A stretch of DNA of 64,000 nt from Cryptomeria japonica (GCF_030272615.1 NC_081412.1:98829796-98893795); one strand, 5' to 3'. Shown: positions 34,729 through 48,004, counted from the stretch's first letter. A program made the numbers and translations. Notes: a model not told the origin generated them from the letters alone.

Positions 34729-35585
34729 ATACCTAAATACCCTTAATTGGAAAGTATATAAGGAGCACTTCCACTCCTATTTGCATAAGCGAAATAAAGT
34801 TGATAAGTTGATCATAAGCATAAGGTGAATTTACAAAGCATTCAAGCATGCATTCAAGCATTGAGAATTTCAAGTCTCCTTTCAAGGCTAGGTGCTGGAT
34901 TCAAGTCAAGGATTGAACCATTGAAGAGGAGATTTCTATCAACATTCAAGACATCCTGTTTCACATATCCATTCAAGAAAATTCATCTACAAAGGTGTCA
35001 ACATTTCAATTGCATCCCCTTCTCGAGGTGGATTTTACTTCAGACATTTCCTTTAATTTACTTACAACATTTTACAACCACTTGGTTAATTCCAGAACAG
35101 AAAAATGACTGTAATTGCAGGTTTAGGCTTCATTTTTAAAAATGGAAAAACCCTTTTTGGCGTGCGGATTTTTCAGAGGACCGTGTGCAACTTACACATG
35201 ATCCCTGCAACTTTTGCTCAGATTTGCAGGGAAGCTTCGTCTCAACATTCTACTACTAATTCTAGGTGCACAACTTCATCCTGCATCTCTATCTCGAGAT
35301 ATAATCATTTCTTTTCCATTTATGTACTTGTCTCAATTTTCTTAATTCAACTAGTCTATTATAAAAGAGGGTTAATTTACTTTCCTATTACTTTCCAAAT
35401 CTACTGCAACTCACTTAGTATTCAATTTATTATCATTAGGGATTGGATCTAGTGAATTCAACCCCTCTTTTAAATGTAATATGTGTGAAAGATTGAAGGG
35501 AAACCTTTGTGAAACTTTCATCCCTCTTTTGAGGGGAGTAAAGCTTTCCACTTGATCTCCCCTCATCACTTTTGACCATATTACA
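34729..35585 (+). repeat. Truncated gypsy-type LTR (copy y)
   Basis: Begins inside the LTR, at the segment also present at 30869-30958 (about 90 bases repeated), and runs to the family end GACCATATTACA at 35585. It holds a TATA box (34755-34763) and the hairpin block (35178-35204). The TTTTGG primer context after the LTR is mutated to TTTTGTATG. Confidence 0.7.
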
Positions 35586-36632
35586 TTTTGTATGTTCATG
35601 CCATTTTGGAACATGTATTGTGATATATTTTGGGCATCTTTGAACCTTTCATTGATCCGTAACATACTATCTTTCTTGGCTTATGTGTTTTATGGTCTAT
35701 TGGTGTGATGCTACATGTCTTATCTTTAGGCTAACCTAGTCAGTGTTTTGAAGGCTTACATAGGATATAAATGAAAGATCAAATCATGGAAAAGTGTGTG
35801 GTGGTTGTGTGTTATGTGGAAGTGTATGAATAAAGCCTAATGTTTATCGAAGGTAGCTACATTTGAGTAGACCTAGAAGTGTGTTGGAGGCAATGAGCCA
35901 AAAGTAGCTAATGTGGTTAGATTGAGTTCTTGTGGTGGAAGTTATTCCTTTATTCATGTCAATTTGAGGTTGAAGCCTCCTTTTGTGTTGTATTCATCAA
36001 GGAGAGCTTATTTTGGTGTAAGTAAATCAATTCATGTTGTATTCGTGTCAATTTGAGGTTGAAGCCTCTTAGTATTTTGGTGTGTCTAACAAGGAATAAG
36101 TGTCGAATCATGTTTTTCTTTTTATGGGGCTTTCTTGGGGATTTCATCACCTGAAGAGATGACCTAAACTCCAATATTTTAGCAAAATATAAATAACGAG
36201 GGTGAATTGAAAGACACACCTCTTGAAAGTTGTTATTTTATCATTTGAGCTAGGGCACAAAGAAATTTATACCTTGGGGAAGTGAATAAGAAGGGTGGTT
36301 ACCCTCTTCACCTAGTTGTTTAACTTTCTTAGATTTTCAAATTCACAAATTTAGGCCTCACATGCCCTTAAGACATATAGAGGACTAATAGATCGGCCTT
36401 GTATATCCTAGTTTAATACCTTTTGACATTTATTTCTTCATCTTCTCTTCTTTTGAGAGATCAACCCATGTGTTTTATGCACTGTTAATCTCTTGAGGGG
36501 GCATCAATCATCATTAAATACCTTACTTAACTAAGTCATGCCATCTTCTTCATTTCTTCTAATTTTTTTCTTGGATACTTTTATTTTCTTTAAAACAATG
36601 TCACTTTTAACATTGATTCAAAGAGAGAGAAA
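35586..36632. other. Non-coding, unassigned
   Basis: No credible ORF. A GTCAATTTGAGGTTGAAGCC segment occurs twice (about 35959 and 36048, 90 bases apart). It is probably a decayed internal region of the element whose LTR ends at 35585. Confidence 0.35.
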
Positions 36633-37224
36633 ATATAAACACTAAAAATATTCACTTAATTATTCTCCTAATGGTCAACCCTCAATTTATTAACTATCAC
36701 ATATTATCCATCTCACATAACATTATTACTTAATAATCATTAAATGATTCCCATTTATCTATTTAATTAAATAATATTTTTATTATTAAATTAATTATGA
36801 GCTAATTTCCATTTTCAAATAATTTCTATTTTTATTACTTCATTCACATCAGCCACCACCAATTAGTTACCTCAATCTTTGTTTAGACACTCTACCTTCA
36901 TCCATCAATTAACTCTTCTCCATTTTAGAAATTTCTTCCTTTCTTCCCAGTCAACTCAATTTGTAAATGGAAACATAGTGTGAATAATTGTTCATCAAAT
37001 AATTAATTAATCTAATATTATCCTTTCTTGGTCTTAGATTAGAAAATTTCTAATTTGTATTTGAGTTAAATCCTCAAATTTTCTAGTTAACTTAGGTCAT
37101 CATTCTCATTCTCATCCTCATCTCACTTAAAAGTATATAAATAAGGTCATTCCCTCCATCATTTTATTATTTCTTTACTTTCATGCAAGTCTATTCTATT
37201 GAATTAGTCACTCTTTAGTAAGAG
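36633..37224 (+). repeat. Probable LTR fragment of the TGTAGAC type
   Basis: A purine run (CAAAGAGAGAGAAAA) precedes TATAAACACTAAAAATA, a degraded form of the TGTAGACACCTAAAAATA start. AT-rich sequence and a TATA box (TATATAAATAAGG, about 37134) follow. It stops at the gag fragment from 37225 on. Confidence 0.45.
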
Positions 37225-39640
37225 GTGGTTACCCCAATACTTCTTTGACAAGAAGATGATCGAGTTTCAAAACCTATCCCAAGGTAATATGTTGGTGACA
37301 TAATATTGGAAAAAAATCCCCCATTTTCTCAAGCATGTGTCACAGTACTAGATGAATGAGAAATTCTAGATCCAGAAATTCATCTTGCGATTGTGACCAC
37401 AAATTGGAGGAGAGGTGGATATCCATCACCCACAAACTATGGATGAGGATTTTGAGAAAGCAACTAAACAAGAACGCATGCTTCAACAAGTAGCTACCTA
37501 CCATAAGAACCAAGAGGCTAAGTTTGGAAATAAGATGTCCCAAAACAACAACCAACAATGTGTTAATAGTTGATAGATTCAAAACATGAAGAGAGTTAAC
37601 AATTTCCAAGACAAGCTAGAGGAGAATCAAAATGGAAGCAACAAGTGGGCCAACAATAACAAATGGATAGTGTAGACACTTAAAAAAAATTATTTTAATT
37701 ATTTTAAGTTCTTGAAATAATTAATTTATTAATTATGCCAATTTTTAATTCCTTCTCAATATTAATTAGTTATGATTAATATTGTCACTATAGTCCGTTG
37801 ATTGATTGATTTAATAAATCAACCCCCTTTTATTCCTCTAAAAATCCTCAATATTAAATCTCCTCAAATTCCTCCTCTTAACTAATTAATTCCAATTAAT
37901 TAGTTAACCTAGGTGATTCCTACAAATCACCTTTTTCCTAATCCATCATTAACCTAATAAATTCTTCTAGAAACTCCCTAAACTCACTTAGCATTATTCT
38001 TCTAATTTTTAATTCCCTCCACTCATTCTCTCTCCTATTCAAATCCTCCTACAAATCTTATCTACCCTAATCCCACCTAATCTTTCTTCTAATCCCTCTC
38101 CTAATGAGTTGCTAGTGGCTAATCATCATGATTAGCCACAAAGTCAACTCCTTGTCCCTTCCATCCAACCACTCTCCTTAAATGCTCTTTTCCTAGGTGA
38201 ATGTGAGATTTTCAAAATCTCACATTCCTCTAAGCATCCCATCCTCCAAGGAATTTTTAATTCCTCCTTATTCCTCCAATCCCCATGAGCATCCCTTTTG
38301 AATAATTTTTAATTCTTCATTTCCATCCCTTAAGGAATATCCTATCCCTTGTTCTTCCCAAAGCACATTGGGAAGTCTTCCCAATGAACCTTGAGGAGTG
38401 TGGAGACAAGAAATGCCTTTAAGGCATATCTCTTGATCTCCACACCTCCTCTTGGGCCTTGTGTGGGCTCACAAGGAATCCTAACCCTCCATCTTGGGCC
38501 AATCCTATCCCTCCATTTCTCTTCCTCTCTTCCTATAAATTGAGGACTCCATCCCCTCATATCTCATCTCCAAGTTTAGTAAATCCATGTTGCTAGTTTG
38601 TGCCCAAGAAACCATCCTTGCATCCTTACCATGCCAAAATTAGCACTCATCCATACTTAGCCATTTCATCCTTTAATCCTTAATCTATCATATCCATTTG
38701 TGCACAATATTGGAGAGCCAACCACATCAAGAAATCTAGGAGAAAATCAACATTACGTTGGAGGAATTTGGGTGCACTTCAACTTCATCCAAGCTCCATT
38801 GAGGAAGAAGGTGAAAGCAAGGTATAATTGGGTTTTATTGCATTGTTTGTGTTTCATGCTTTATTGCTTGTCTATGTGCAATCGAACCATCTTATTATCA
38901 TTCCAAATATTTTTCCCCTCTCCAAATAGACTTGAGGGACCCAAAGAACCTCGTGATGGATGTTATGTATGCGGAGGCAAAAAATATGCGAACACTTGTC
39001 CTCAACATGTAGTAGGGAAAAGGAATCATCGAAGAGAACTACAACACTAATACATGCATATGTAAACAATCAACAAGCTAAGTTCCAAGCGACACCTATC
39101 CAATTTTTTTGGTGAGCTCTATGGCTACGATGTTTCTATATTAATAGATATTATAGCCACAATTTTTTTTTTTATCAAAGAGTAGTTGTTAAATTACTTG
39201 TTAGACCTCGTCATATGGTTGATTCATGGATGGTACAATATGGAAATTAGGCAAAAAAGAGGGTAGAATAATGTCTTGTTTGTAGAGAGTTATATCTGCC
39301 CCATTTTTAGACTCAAGTCAACATTTATATACCACCCTTAGGATCCTATGATGTGATTTTAGGGATCACTTTGTTGGTTGAACACAAGTCTTTGGTCAAT
39401 TATGAAGATAAGATAGTAAGGTGTGTGGATGACTTTGGGACTCATGTAGAGATTCATGGTTTTTAAAGACCTCATGAGCTTAGACAAATTTAGCTATGAA
39501 ACTCAAGAAGGCCTCAAGAAAGGGTTGCTCCATTTATGCAGTCCATGTTAGTGATCTAAATAACATGAATCTCTATTTGGATGATTACCCAATCCTCAAG
39601 GAGTTTCAATATGTGTTTGACAAGTCTATCTAATGTCCTA
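37225..39640 (+). pseudogene. Chromovirus-like gag and protease remnant, split by a solo LTR
   Basis: Gag pieces before the LTR: RWLPQYFFDKKMIEFQNLSQ (37225) and MDEDFEKATKQERMLQQVAT (37441). After the LTR: the knuckle DGCYVCGGKKYANTCPQH (38957), then the end of the protease IPPLGSYDVILGITLLVEHK (39330) and a linker DDYPILKEFQYVFDKS towards RT. These patterns are typical of plant Ty3/gypsy chromoviruses. Frames change several times and nothing of RT remains. Confidence 0.72.
37671..38924 (+). repeat. Solo LTR of the TGTAGAC family (copy b)
   Basis: Starts TGTAGACACTT and ends CCTCTCCA. The flanks GATAG (37666-37670) and AATAG (38925-38929) match at four of five bases, and the chromovirus gag continues on both sides. 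It is homologous to 33400-34728. The TATA box is at 38534-38542. Confidence 0.82.
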
Positions 39641-40440
39641 GGTTTTATAGTTTGACGTCTCTAGTTTATACCACTTTTAGACTATAGTTAAGATTTATTT
39701 ATACTTCACACATTTAAAAGATTACAATTATTGTTAATTATAACATATATACATGTGGCATAATGGTATACATATATTATGTGTTTGATGAATGATTGGC
39801 ATTAAATGATTGTGAATAATGGTTTTTGTGTAGGTTATTATTGCCTTGTACTAACATGGTACAGTAGCATGAAGCCAAATGAAGGAAGGAAGAGTTGTGT
39901 TGCACTAGTCATCATTAATCCAAGGAAAGGAATTGAATGCACATGCATGAGGAACAATCAGGAGCAGAAATGGTCAAAGCAGAAGAAGAAGAGTCTTTGC
40001 GAACTCTATCTCTATCAAAATACATTTGTTGTTTGAATCAGTCTACTGTTATGTGCCATCACTTTCAAAGTGATAAAAAAGATTTCATTTATGTTATGTT
40101 GTAACCATTCAATAAAGGAGCTTCCTTTGTAGTGAATGCCTATAGTTTGTTTTTTTCTGTTGAATAAGTCGCTTAAGTCTTTAAAATGAATGACATGTAG
40201 TTCGAAGTAAATAAAGGATAATTAATGTTTAACTTCCTCCTTAGTGTTTAAATAGAGATATGCTATCCTATGTAAATAGTTAGTTGATAAGGAAGAAAAT
40301 AAGTTATTCTTTCAATATTTAGTTTATTTTGTACTCAATTATTACTAGATTTGTGAGAATGAATTAAATATATTGATCTAGATTCTCTAGAACTACTTTG
40401 GTGTTACTCTACATACATGTTATGATGAAGAATTGATGAA
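39641..40440. other. Non-coding, unassigned
   Basis: AT-rich sequence with one short ORF (39806-40036) that matches nothing I recognise. CAATAAA at 40110 could be a chance polyadenylation signal. It is probably remnants between two elements. Confidence 0.35.
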
Positions 40441-40740
40441 TGTTTCATAAGTAGTTCCATTACAACCAGAAAAGATAACCACAAGCTTGGTATTTTCATT
40501 ACATGCACCAGAAAAGGGATGCTAGAGGAAGGTTTCTTCACTCAAAAGTCATGTAGGAGACTTCTCTACTTCAATAGAGGGGTCAGAAGAGTCTACAACT
40601 ACAACATAGACATTAGAAGATCCATTTAGTATTCATAAAAATTTAAGATCTCCTAATAACAATCAAGAAGAGCCTACTCATCCATAAGAAGAAGTACCGA
40701 CCATGAGTGATGCTGATGTTGTGGTAGAAAATCCTTACTC

Positions 40741-43640
40741 ACCAGTCACCTTTTGTATTCCCAATTTTTGACCAAGAGAGGGGCACACAATTAAAGAATA
40801 TCCCTTCCTAATTTTTATGACTTGGTCACTAAAGACCCTGACACATTTCTATTTGAGTTTGATGTGCTTTATATAAGTTATTCAATTATGTGACTGATGC
40901 TCACCATTTAAAGCTATTTCTAGCCACCTTGAAATATTTAACAGTAATATGGTTCATGGGGCTAGGAAGTAATATTGTCACTAGTTGGCCAGGCATGAAG
41001 GATAAATTCTTACAGAAGTATCAAGATTACTGTAGGGGCAGAGACACAAGGAAAGACAACATATATAGGATGTCTTAGAGGGAGGATGAGCCCCTGGAAG
41101 ATTACATAAACAAATTTCAGTTCTATCTCAGAAAGTCTAAACAAAATAGACTCACCCTAGACTCTTTGAAACTGTTATTTCTTAGGGGTGTGAACAATGA
41201 ATGCATTGATTCACTCAATCTCATGGGTGGGGGTGACATCACACAAACAAATTTTGATGATATGTTTAGGCCAGCAAGGAATTATTCTTGTAGACATCTA
41301 AAAATGGTCAACGCTTGTGGAGTCATACTTTAACATTTGTGCATTGCCTTATTTTAGGGTTCTTGCGTTGCATTAACATTTCTTCTATGTTGCGCACTTG
41401 GTCTTTATCATTTGCAAGCATCGAGTCCTTCTTCTGCATTCCTCATTTTTCTCGCTTTCAAATTAGGTCTTGTCGATAGCAATCTTTAGTCATGATTTTG
41501 GTCGATCCTTGTCCTCTTGTCAATCTGTCAATCATCTTTAGCTTGTTAGTAATCATTTGTGATTATCAACTTGTCAATCTTGTCATTTTGTAATCGATTC
41601 GTCATCGATCCTTGTCCTTTTCAATCATGTCAATTTGGATCGATTAGTCATTGTTCCTCGTCAATTGGCGCCTATCAATTTGATCTCCTTGTCAATCTTG
41701 GTCAATTTGTCATTGATTTTTGTCAACCAATTTTAATCATTTATCAACATTGGTCCTTTGTCAGTCAGAATCATGATCGAACCTACATTAATTTCTTGTT
41801 GTCTTGACCTAATTTCTTGTCCTCTTATTTCTAGGGTTTTATGATTTGTTCATTTAATCCTTTTTCTTATTCTTTGTGGGTTAAATAAATCTATTTATTT
41901 AGTCCTAGGTTTCAACCTATTAATTAATTCACCTAATTTCTATTTCATCATTTCTAATTTTCCTAATTCCTAATTTCCACCTCATTTCTAATTTTCCTAA
42001 TTCCTAATTTCCACCTCATTTTCTAATTTGCTAAATTCAATTTCCACCTAATCAATTTCTCTCTAGTCTCTCCCTATTTTCGTGCTTCGGTGGAAGCATG
42101 AATTTCTCATGCGTCATACCATTGGCATAGCAAGATGTCATAGGCTTTTAGTCCTCTAACCTTTGCATTGGCAATATGTCATAATTCATGACATAGAAGG
42201 TGTCATAACCTTCTTTCTTCAACTCAATTTTGCCATTTTTGAAATCAATTGCCTCTAATATCAATTTCATGCTAATCTTGTCCTCTCTCCAATTTGTCTA
42301 TAAATTGGATGAGTTTCTTCAATCAAAGGATCGAATCAATCAACCATGCTTCTAGTATCCTTATGCTACAATTTTCATCTTGTCAATCTTTCTTGCTTTC
42401 ATACTTGCATTTTGCACTTGCAGGTGAGATCCACAAACAAAATAATTTGAAGGAGAAAGAAGGACAATGGAGGTCAATTGGAAGAGACATTGGTGATGGA
42501 TTTTCATTTATTTTGAATGTCTTGTTTTCAATTCTTCATTGATTGGATTAGGATTTATTTCATTGCAATTTGGCTTTGTGGTTAGCTAATATCTATTTGC
42601 TTTGATTGTTTCCCAAATTCCTAGTTACAATTCTAGGTCCACTTTAAGGAAGGACAAAGGTTCTAGGTTGCTTTCTTAGATAACCACAGGTGTCTCAAGG
42701 GTGGAATTAAGCAATCTACTATCCAATGCGAAGGAAAATATAATAGGTCATCTTGAAATTCAGCTGGATACTCTTTATCTTAAAAGGAAGAAAAAAGAAG
42801 TGGATGTTGCACTTGTAGAATATTGCCCTCATTGTAGACATAAATAATCTATCTGTAAATGTAAAAAGCTCATTACAATCTCAAAAGAGAAGATGGTTTG
42901 TCTAGACTTTCATGCAGTAGAAGATGATGATGGACAAATATTCTACATATTCCAATGAAAGCCATGGAAACCAAGTCAAGGTATGTCTATAGACCATTAT
43001 CTTTTAATCCTTCATTTCTTGGAGTTCAGTAGAATGCTACAAATTGGAACTCCCAGCCTTGGAACATAATGCAAAATCAACCATGGAAAGGTAATTCATC
43101 AAACTGGATGCCTTAGCAAAAAACTTGGCCATGTCAAAACCAAATTCATGCTTTTAATGAGTGGCAAGGTCCTCAAACTCCATGGTCTCAACCATGACAC
43201 ATGAATTAGCAGTGGAAATAGTCTGTTGTTAATTATCCACAATAATAACAAAATTTACCCCAACAGTTTGCTTTACTTCTTAGTGCGTATCCAAAACAAC
43301 AAGCTATAATGCCTAACCCAACTACACCATCTACTACACCTAGAACACCTTATTTGCCTGCTCAACCAGCTCCTAATATCAATAATAAGCCTCATTAGCA
43401 AGATTATTCAAATGAGGCAGTGCAGTCTCCAACTTATATATTGGAAGTAAGTGATGTACATTTACATTTGAGTAAGACTCTTACTAGTCCTACTTTCCCA
43501 CAAATCACAAAAACATTTGATGATGTGTTAGATTCCAATCAAGAAGCTTTGAGAAAGACTCAATCACATGAGGCAACCCCTTGTAAAGATCCACCTTTTC
43601 CTAAGAGATTAGTCATCCAAAAAAGTTCAACTTCAACTGA
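40741..43640 (+). pseudogene. Gypsy-2 gag (split by a solo LTR)
   Basis: Capsid-like sequence: HHLKLFLATLKYLTVIWFMG, KDKFLQKYQDYCRGRD, EDEPLEDYINKFQFYLRKSK, NLMGGGDITQTNFDD. The frame resumes exactly after the LTR when one target duplication is removed (ARNYS joined to RSTLRKDKGS). Further on, VEYCPHCRHK resembles the start of a zinc knuckle. A Gln/Pro/Asn-rich tail runs to about 43400. Gag would form the virus-like particle. Confidence 0.75.
41289..42629 (+). repeat. Solo LTR with perfect ATTCT duplication
   Basis: Starts TGTAGACATCTAAAAATG, ends CCTAGTTACA, and is flanked by ATTCT on both sides (41284-41288 and 42630-42634). Removing it restores a continuous gag frame across the site. It is the third LTR in the window beginning TGTAGAC. 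The centre is rich in repeated TTGTCAAT phrases (41520-41760). Confidence 0.92.
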
Positions 43641-44555
43641 ATTTCATCTCCCAAGACAACTCAAAGATGTGTGTGTTAAAATACCTCTCCTACAAGCTAT
43701 TAAGGATGTCCCAATTTACACTAAAGCCATTAGGTAATTGTGTCTTAAGAGGCTTGGTGGGAAGAAACAGGACCCCGAGATAATTCATGTTATTGGGAAG
43801 TTAGCTGAAATCATGTTAGGGAATATGGTAGTGCCAAAATATTTAGATCCAAGAATTCTTATTGTTGACATTGGTGTAAAAGGAACTCTTATCAAGAATG
43901 CTTTAATAGACCTGGGAGTAGCCATCACGTCATGACTAAGAAAACAATGGATGAACTGCAACTAAACAACATTAGACCCACCCCAACTATGCTATAATTA
44001 GTAGATAGGTTCACCGTCATGCCAGAAGGAATGATTGAAGACTTGATAATAACCATAGATTCTTTTGATTATCCTGCTGACTTGGTGGTGCTATAGCCTA
44101 AAGTTCATTTGGGGGGTTATCCATTTATCCTAGAAAGACCATGGATGGCCACACCTAATGAATTTATTGGTTACAGATCTGGAAGCATGACCATATCCAC
44201 TAGGGATAAAATAAAACAATTAATCTTATATCCCCCAACTCAACTTTCCGTGGACTCAAAACAAGCAGTTTGGCCTAATATAGAAAAAGAGAAATGCTCA
44301 CTTCACAATCTCATGGTGATAGACAAAATGCCAATGATGGAAGCATGGGATGAGGATTTTGTTCTTGCTAAGATTATTCAAAATTCTTATGGATTAGATC
44401 CAAAGAAAGAAAAATTATTGTCATGTCTCACTTGTCTAGTCCAAATCTTTACACAAAATGAGGATTCTACCGAGCCATTTATGATGACATGCGTGTTACA
44501 TAATGATTACAACTTGAACATTGTTGGTCTTGACCTTGTATCCATCTGTGATTAG
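43641..44555 (+). pseudogene. Gypsy-2 protease
   Basis: The protease region reads MVVPKYLDPRILIVDIGVKG, TLIKNALIDLGVAITS, then a stop. After a shift comes GGYPFILERPWMATPNEFIG and SGSMTISTRDKIKQLILYPP. DLG replaces the usual DTG/DLGA context. A linker to RT follows, ending near 44555. Confidence 0.75.
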
Positions 44556-44689
44556 TTGCTAAGTTGTTATGAAAATTAGCCCAGGAAGAACACTTAATAT
44601 CGATAATGAGTTAACAATGCAATAAAGGGCTCAGTTGCTACAGATATTGTGAAACCATAGTTCAACATTTGCATGGGAATACTAGGATA

Positions 44690-45540
44690 TGAAGGGTATT
44701 GATCTAGATCTCTGCATGCACAAAATTTACACTGATGAAGGATGTCGACCAGTTAGACAATCACAAAGGTGCATAAGTTTAGCACTCTAAGAAATAGTGA
44801 AAGCTAAATTGCAAAAACTTTTGAATGCATGATTCATTTATCCTATCTCGGATAGTGAGTGGGTTTCACCTCTGGTTATTGTGCCTAAGAAGGATGGTAA
44901 ATGGTGAGTGTGTGTTAATGATAGGTAATTAAATGCTACTACATGCACGAATTATTTTCCACTTTCCTTCATTGATCAAGTTCTTGATTCATTGGCTAGT
45001 AGGAGATAAATTTTTTTTCTTGATGGTTTCAATGGGTATAGTCAGATAAAAAATTCACTTGAGGATCGAGATAAGACTATGTTCGCATGTCCCTGGAGAA
45101 GGTATGCTTATTCAGTTCTTCCATTTGGCTTATGCAATACACCAACCACTTTTCAAAGAGCTGTTCTAAGCATATTTTCTAATTTTGCACATGACATAAT
45201 GGTGATTTACATGGATTATTTCACAACTTATGGAAAAAATTATGATGAAGCATTGGGAAATTTAGAAAAGGTATTACAAAAATGTAAAGATCATAATCTT
45301 TCCCTCAGCCATGAGAAGTGTTTTATGATGATGGAAGGAGTTTTATTGGGACACTTTATCTCTGTCCATTGGATTCAAGTTGACCCAACCAAAATCTCAA
45401 TAATCTCAAAGTTGTCGGTTCGACAAAATCAAAGGGATGTCAAGAGATTTCTTGTCCATGTTGGATACTACATGCATTTTATCAAAGATTTCAACAAGAT
45501 AACTTCACTATTGTATGATCTTCTTATAAAGGATTAAAAA
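44690..45540 (+). pseudogene. Gypsy-2 reverse transcriptase
   Basis: In order: DEGCRPVRQSQR, WVSPLVIVPKKDGKW (a stop follows, where a Trp or Arg codon is usual), TNYFPLSFIDQVLDSLA, FFLDGFNGYSQI, YAYSVLPFGLCNTPTTFQRA and the catalytic strand DIMVIYMDYFTTYG. The double Asp of YMDD is YMDY, so the enzyme is dead. It continues through LSHEKCFMMMEGVLLGHFIS to the connection domain. Confidence 0.88.
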
Positions 45541-46017
45541 TTTTCCTGGACCCCTAGTTGTCAGATAGCATTTGATGTACTCAAATCTACCCTCACCCAA
45601 GCACCAGTGTTAAGAGGGCTTGATTGGAATTTACCTTTCCACATTCACACTGATGCATATGATTTTGTAGTAGGTGCAGTATTGGGATAGAAAGAAGGTA
45701 ATCTCAAATATGCAACTTATTATGTTAGCAAAAACCTTCAAGGTGTTGAAGCTAACTACATAGTGATAGAGAAAGAAATGCTTGCTATTATTTATGCAAT
45801 CAATAAGTTTAGGCATTACATCACAAGCTAATCTATTTTCATCCATACTGAACATGCAAGCATTAGATATTTGATGAATAAACTAGTGGTTTCTGGTAGA
45901 CTTGTAAGGTGGTTGCTTTTACTTTAGGAGTTTAATGTAACTATAGTTCATAAACCAGGGAAAACTAACATTGTTGCAGATTTTATTTCAAGGCTACCTA
46001 ATAATATAGAAGAATAG
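45541..46017 (+). pseudogene. Gypsy-2 RNase H
   Basis: FHIHTDAYDFVVGAVLG carries the first Asp, YYVSKNLQGVEANYIVIEKE the Glu, and KTNIVADFISRLPNN the last Asp. Stops interrupt at about 45691, 45829 and 45927. Integrase follows directly, without an archaeal-type RNase H. Confidence 0.85.
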
Positions 46018-47538
46018 GACATGGTAGATGATTCATTCCTTGATGAATGCCTATTTTCCTTATTAGTATACTCACCTTGGTATGAAGATATTGCCAACTA
46101 TCTAGTGGTGGGAAGGACACCCCTACATTTCTCTCCTAGGGAGAAAATATAGCTAATACACCACAGTTTTTCCTACTCCTAGATAGATGGATACTTATTT
46201 CACACCAAGGTTGACAATTTAATGAGAATATGCTCGAGACAGGATGAAACATATGACATACTTAGGGCCTGTCATGATGAGCCCTATGGTGGACACTTTG
46301 CTGCTAAGAGAATTGCTATAGAGATAGTTAATTTCAGATATTATTGGCCCACTATATACAAGGATGCAACTCTATACATTAGGAGGTGTGACCATTATCA
46401 AAGGATGGGCAGACCTACAAGGAGTGACAAGATGCCCCTGCATACACATGTCTCACTACCACCATTTGATAAATGGGACTTCGATTTTATTGGACCTATT
46501 GAGCCAACATCAAATGGTAAGTCATACATACTAGTTTGTACTGACTATTTAGCAAAATGGGTTGAAGTGAAAGCTCTTAGGCATGCTAGAGACATCAAGG
46601 TAGCACAGTTTTTGTATAAATAAATATTTTGTAGATATGGGGTACCTAGAAAATTGGTTATAGATCAAAGACCACAATTCACCTCTGATCTAATTGCCAA
46701 ATTGGTTAAATAATATGAGATACGACACAAGAAGACTACTCCCTATCACTTGCAAGTGAATGGTCAAGTGGAGGTTACTAATAGGGAGTTGGAAGCAATT
46801 CTAACAAAGACTGTGTAGGTACATAGGAGAGATTGGGCATCTAGACTCCCAGAAGCAGTATGGGCATATAAGATTACATGGAAATAAACTATAGGGTTTA
46901 CACCCTATGAGTTGGTTTATGGTACAAAGGCACTCATTCCTATTGATTTAAAATATAAAACCTTAAGAACAACTATGGAACTTGGGATGCATCTTGATCA
47001 AGCGCAACAAGATAGATTGCACCAACTGAATGCACTAGATGAGATGAGGCTAGAAGCCTTGCAACATACAAAACTGGTACAGAAACATACGATAAAATAG
47101 CATGACCAATACATAAAAACAAAGGAATTCAATGAGGGTGATTAAGCCTGAATATATGATTCACGATACAAGGATATCAAGGGTAAATTGCAGACACATT
47201 GGATGGGACCTTTTGAAATTCAGAAAGTTTACCCTAACGGTGTTGTTCAACTGATCACCATTGACCCTGTTTGGTTTAAATTAATGATAGATGCACACAG
47301 ACTAAAGTTATATAAGAAGCCTTTAGATAAAGTGAAATTCATGCAGGCTCTTCACCAGTAATTTACAGCACCTAATTCACCCACTCCATTGGATTTTCCA
47401 TCACCCACCGCTTCAACATTTCCATCTACCCCAAATCATGCATCATCTTCCACACCATCCATTCCATCAATAACAGAAGATCATTCTCAATCTGTTGATA
47501 AACTATATGGTTCACCTATAGCCACTCCCTCTACATAA
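46018..47538 (+). pseudogene. Gypsy-2 integrase with a Ser/Thr/Pro-rich tail
   Basis: HHCC module: ACHDEPYGGHFAAKR followed by YIRRCDHYQRMGRPTRSDKM (the second Cys of the pair is Tyr in CDHYQ). Core: WDFDFIGPIEPTSNGKSYIL (first Asp), then VIDQRPQFTSDL (second Asp, with Gln for the usual Arg) and NGQVEVTNRELEAILTKTV (Glu). C-terminal: WMGPFEIQKVYPNGVVQL. After about 47360 the frame becomes Ser/Thr/Pro-rich and ends at TAA 47536-47538. Confidence 0.87.
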
Positions 47539-47946
47539 TGATTTATCAATCCCACAGGCACACACTACACTCATTTATTTTCAACTCACATTTCAGTTTT
47601 GGGTTACAACAAGACGTTTAGCGGGACTTGATTCTATTTTGTAGTGGGACCTGATTCATTTTTGTCATATAAATATTCTTCACATGTATCCATTTTTACA
47701 TGTAGTCATTCCAATTTACACCAACCACATCATTGTCTTCTGATTCAAAATTCAAATTTGTCGCCTTCTCTCACAACATTCACATGCATCATAATTGCTA
47801 GTTTGTCCACATGTGCCTTGGAAATATTATAGGTATGCACCACATTAACCAAAAGATTACTTTATTTAGTGTACTTTAAGCATATCATTTCACACATTCT
47901 ATATTTATTTTATTATTCCATTATTGTATATTATTTATAATTCTCT
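47539..47946 (+). other. 3' UTR of Gypsy-2
   Basis: Non-coding sequence between the integrase stop and a short duplication next to the polypurine tract. I see no separate gene. Confidence 0.55.
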
Positions 47947-48004
47947 ACATGGAGGACACATGTGAAATTAAGCTAACATGGAGGACACATGTGAAATTAA
48001 GCTA
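47947..48004 (+). repeat. Exact 29-bp tandem duplication
   Basis: Two identical copies of a 29-base unit beginning ACATGGAGGACACATG directly before the polypurine tract. The perfect identity within a decayed element suggests a recent duplication. Confidence 0.9.

Noticed and set aside
35105-35452. ORFs over the hairpin block of LTRs (also 16270, 48525, 62789)
   Set aside because: The block recurs in all LTR copies but the frame is not kept between them, so it is conserved as nucleic acid and not as protein.
33400-38924. LTRs a and b as ends of a short element
   Set aside because: Copy a is preceded by a polypurine tract, and copy b is flanked by a near-perfect duplication inside chromovirus gag. 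The interval holds other LTR pieces, not one internal region.
39806-40036. Short + strand ORF as a host gene
   Set aside because: No recognisable domain, no splice or promoter context, and length expected by chance.
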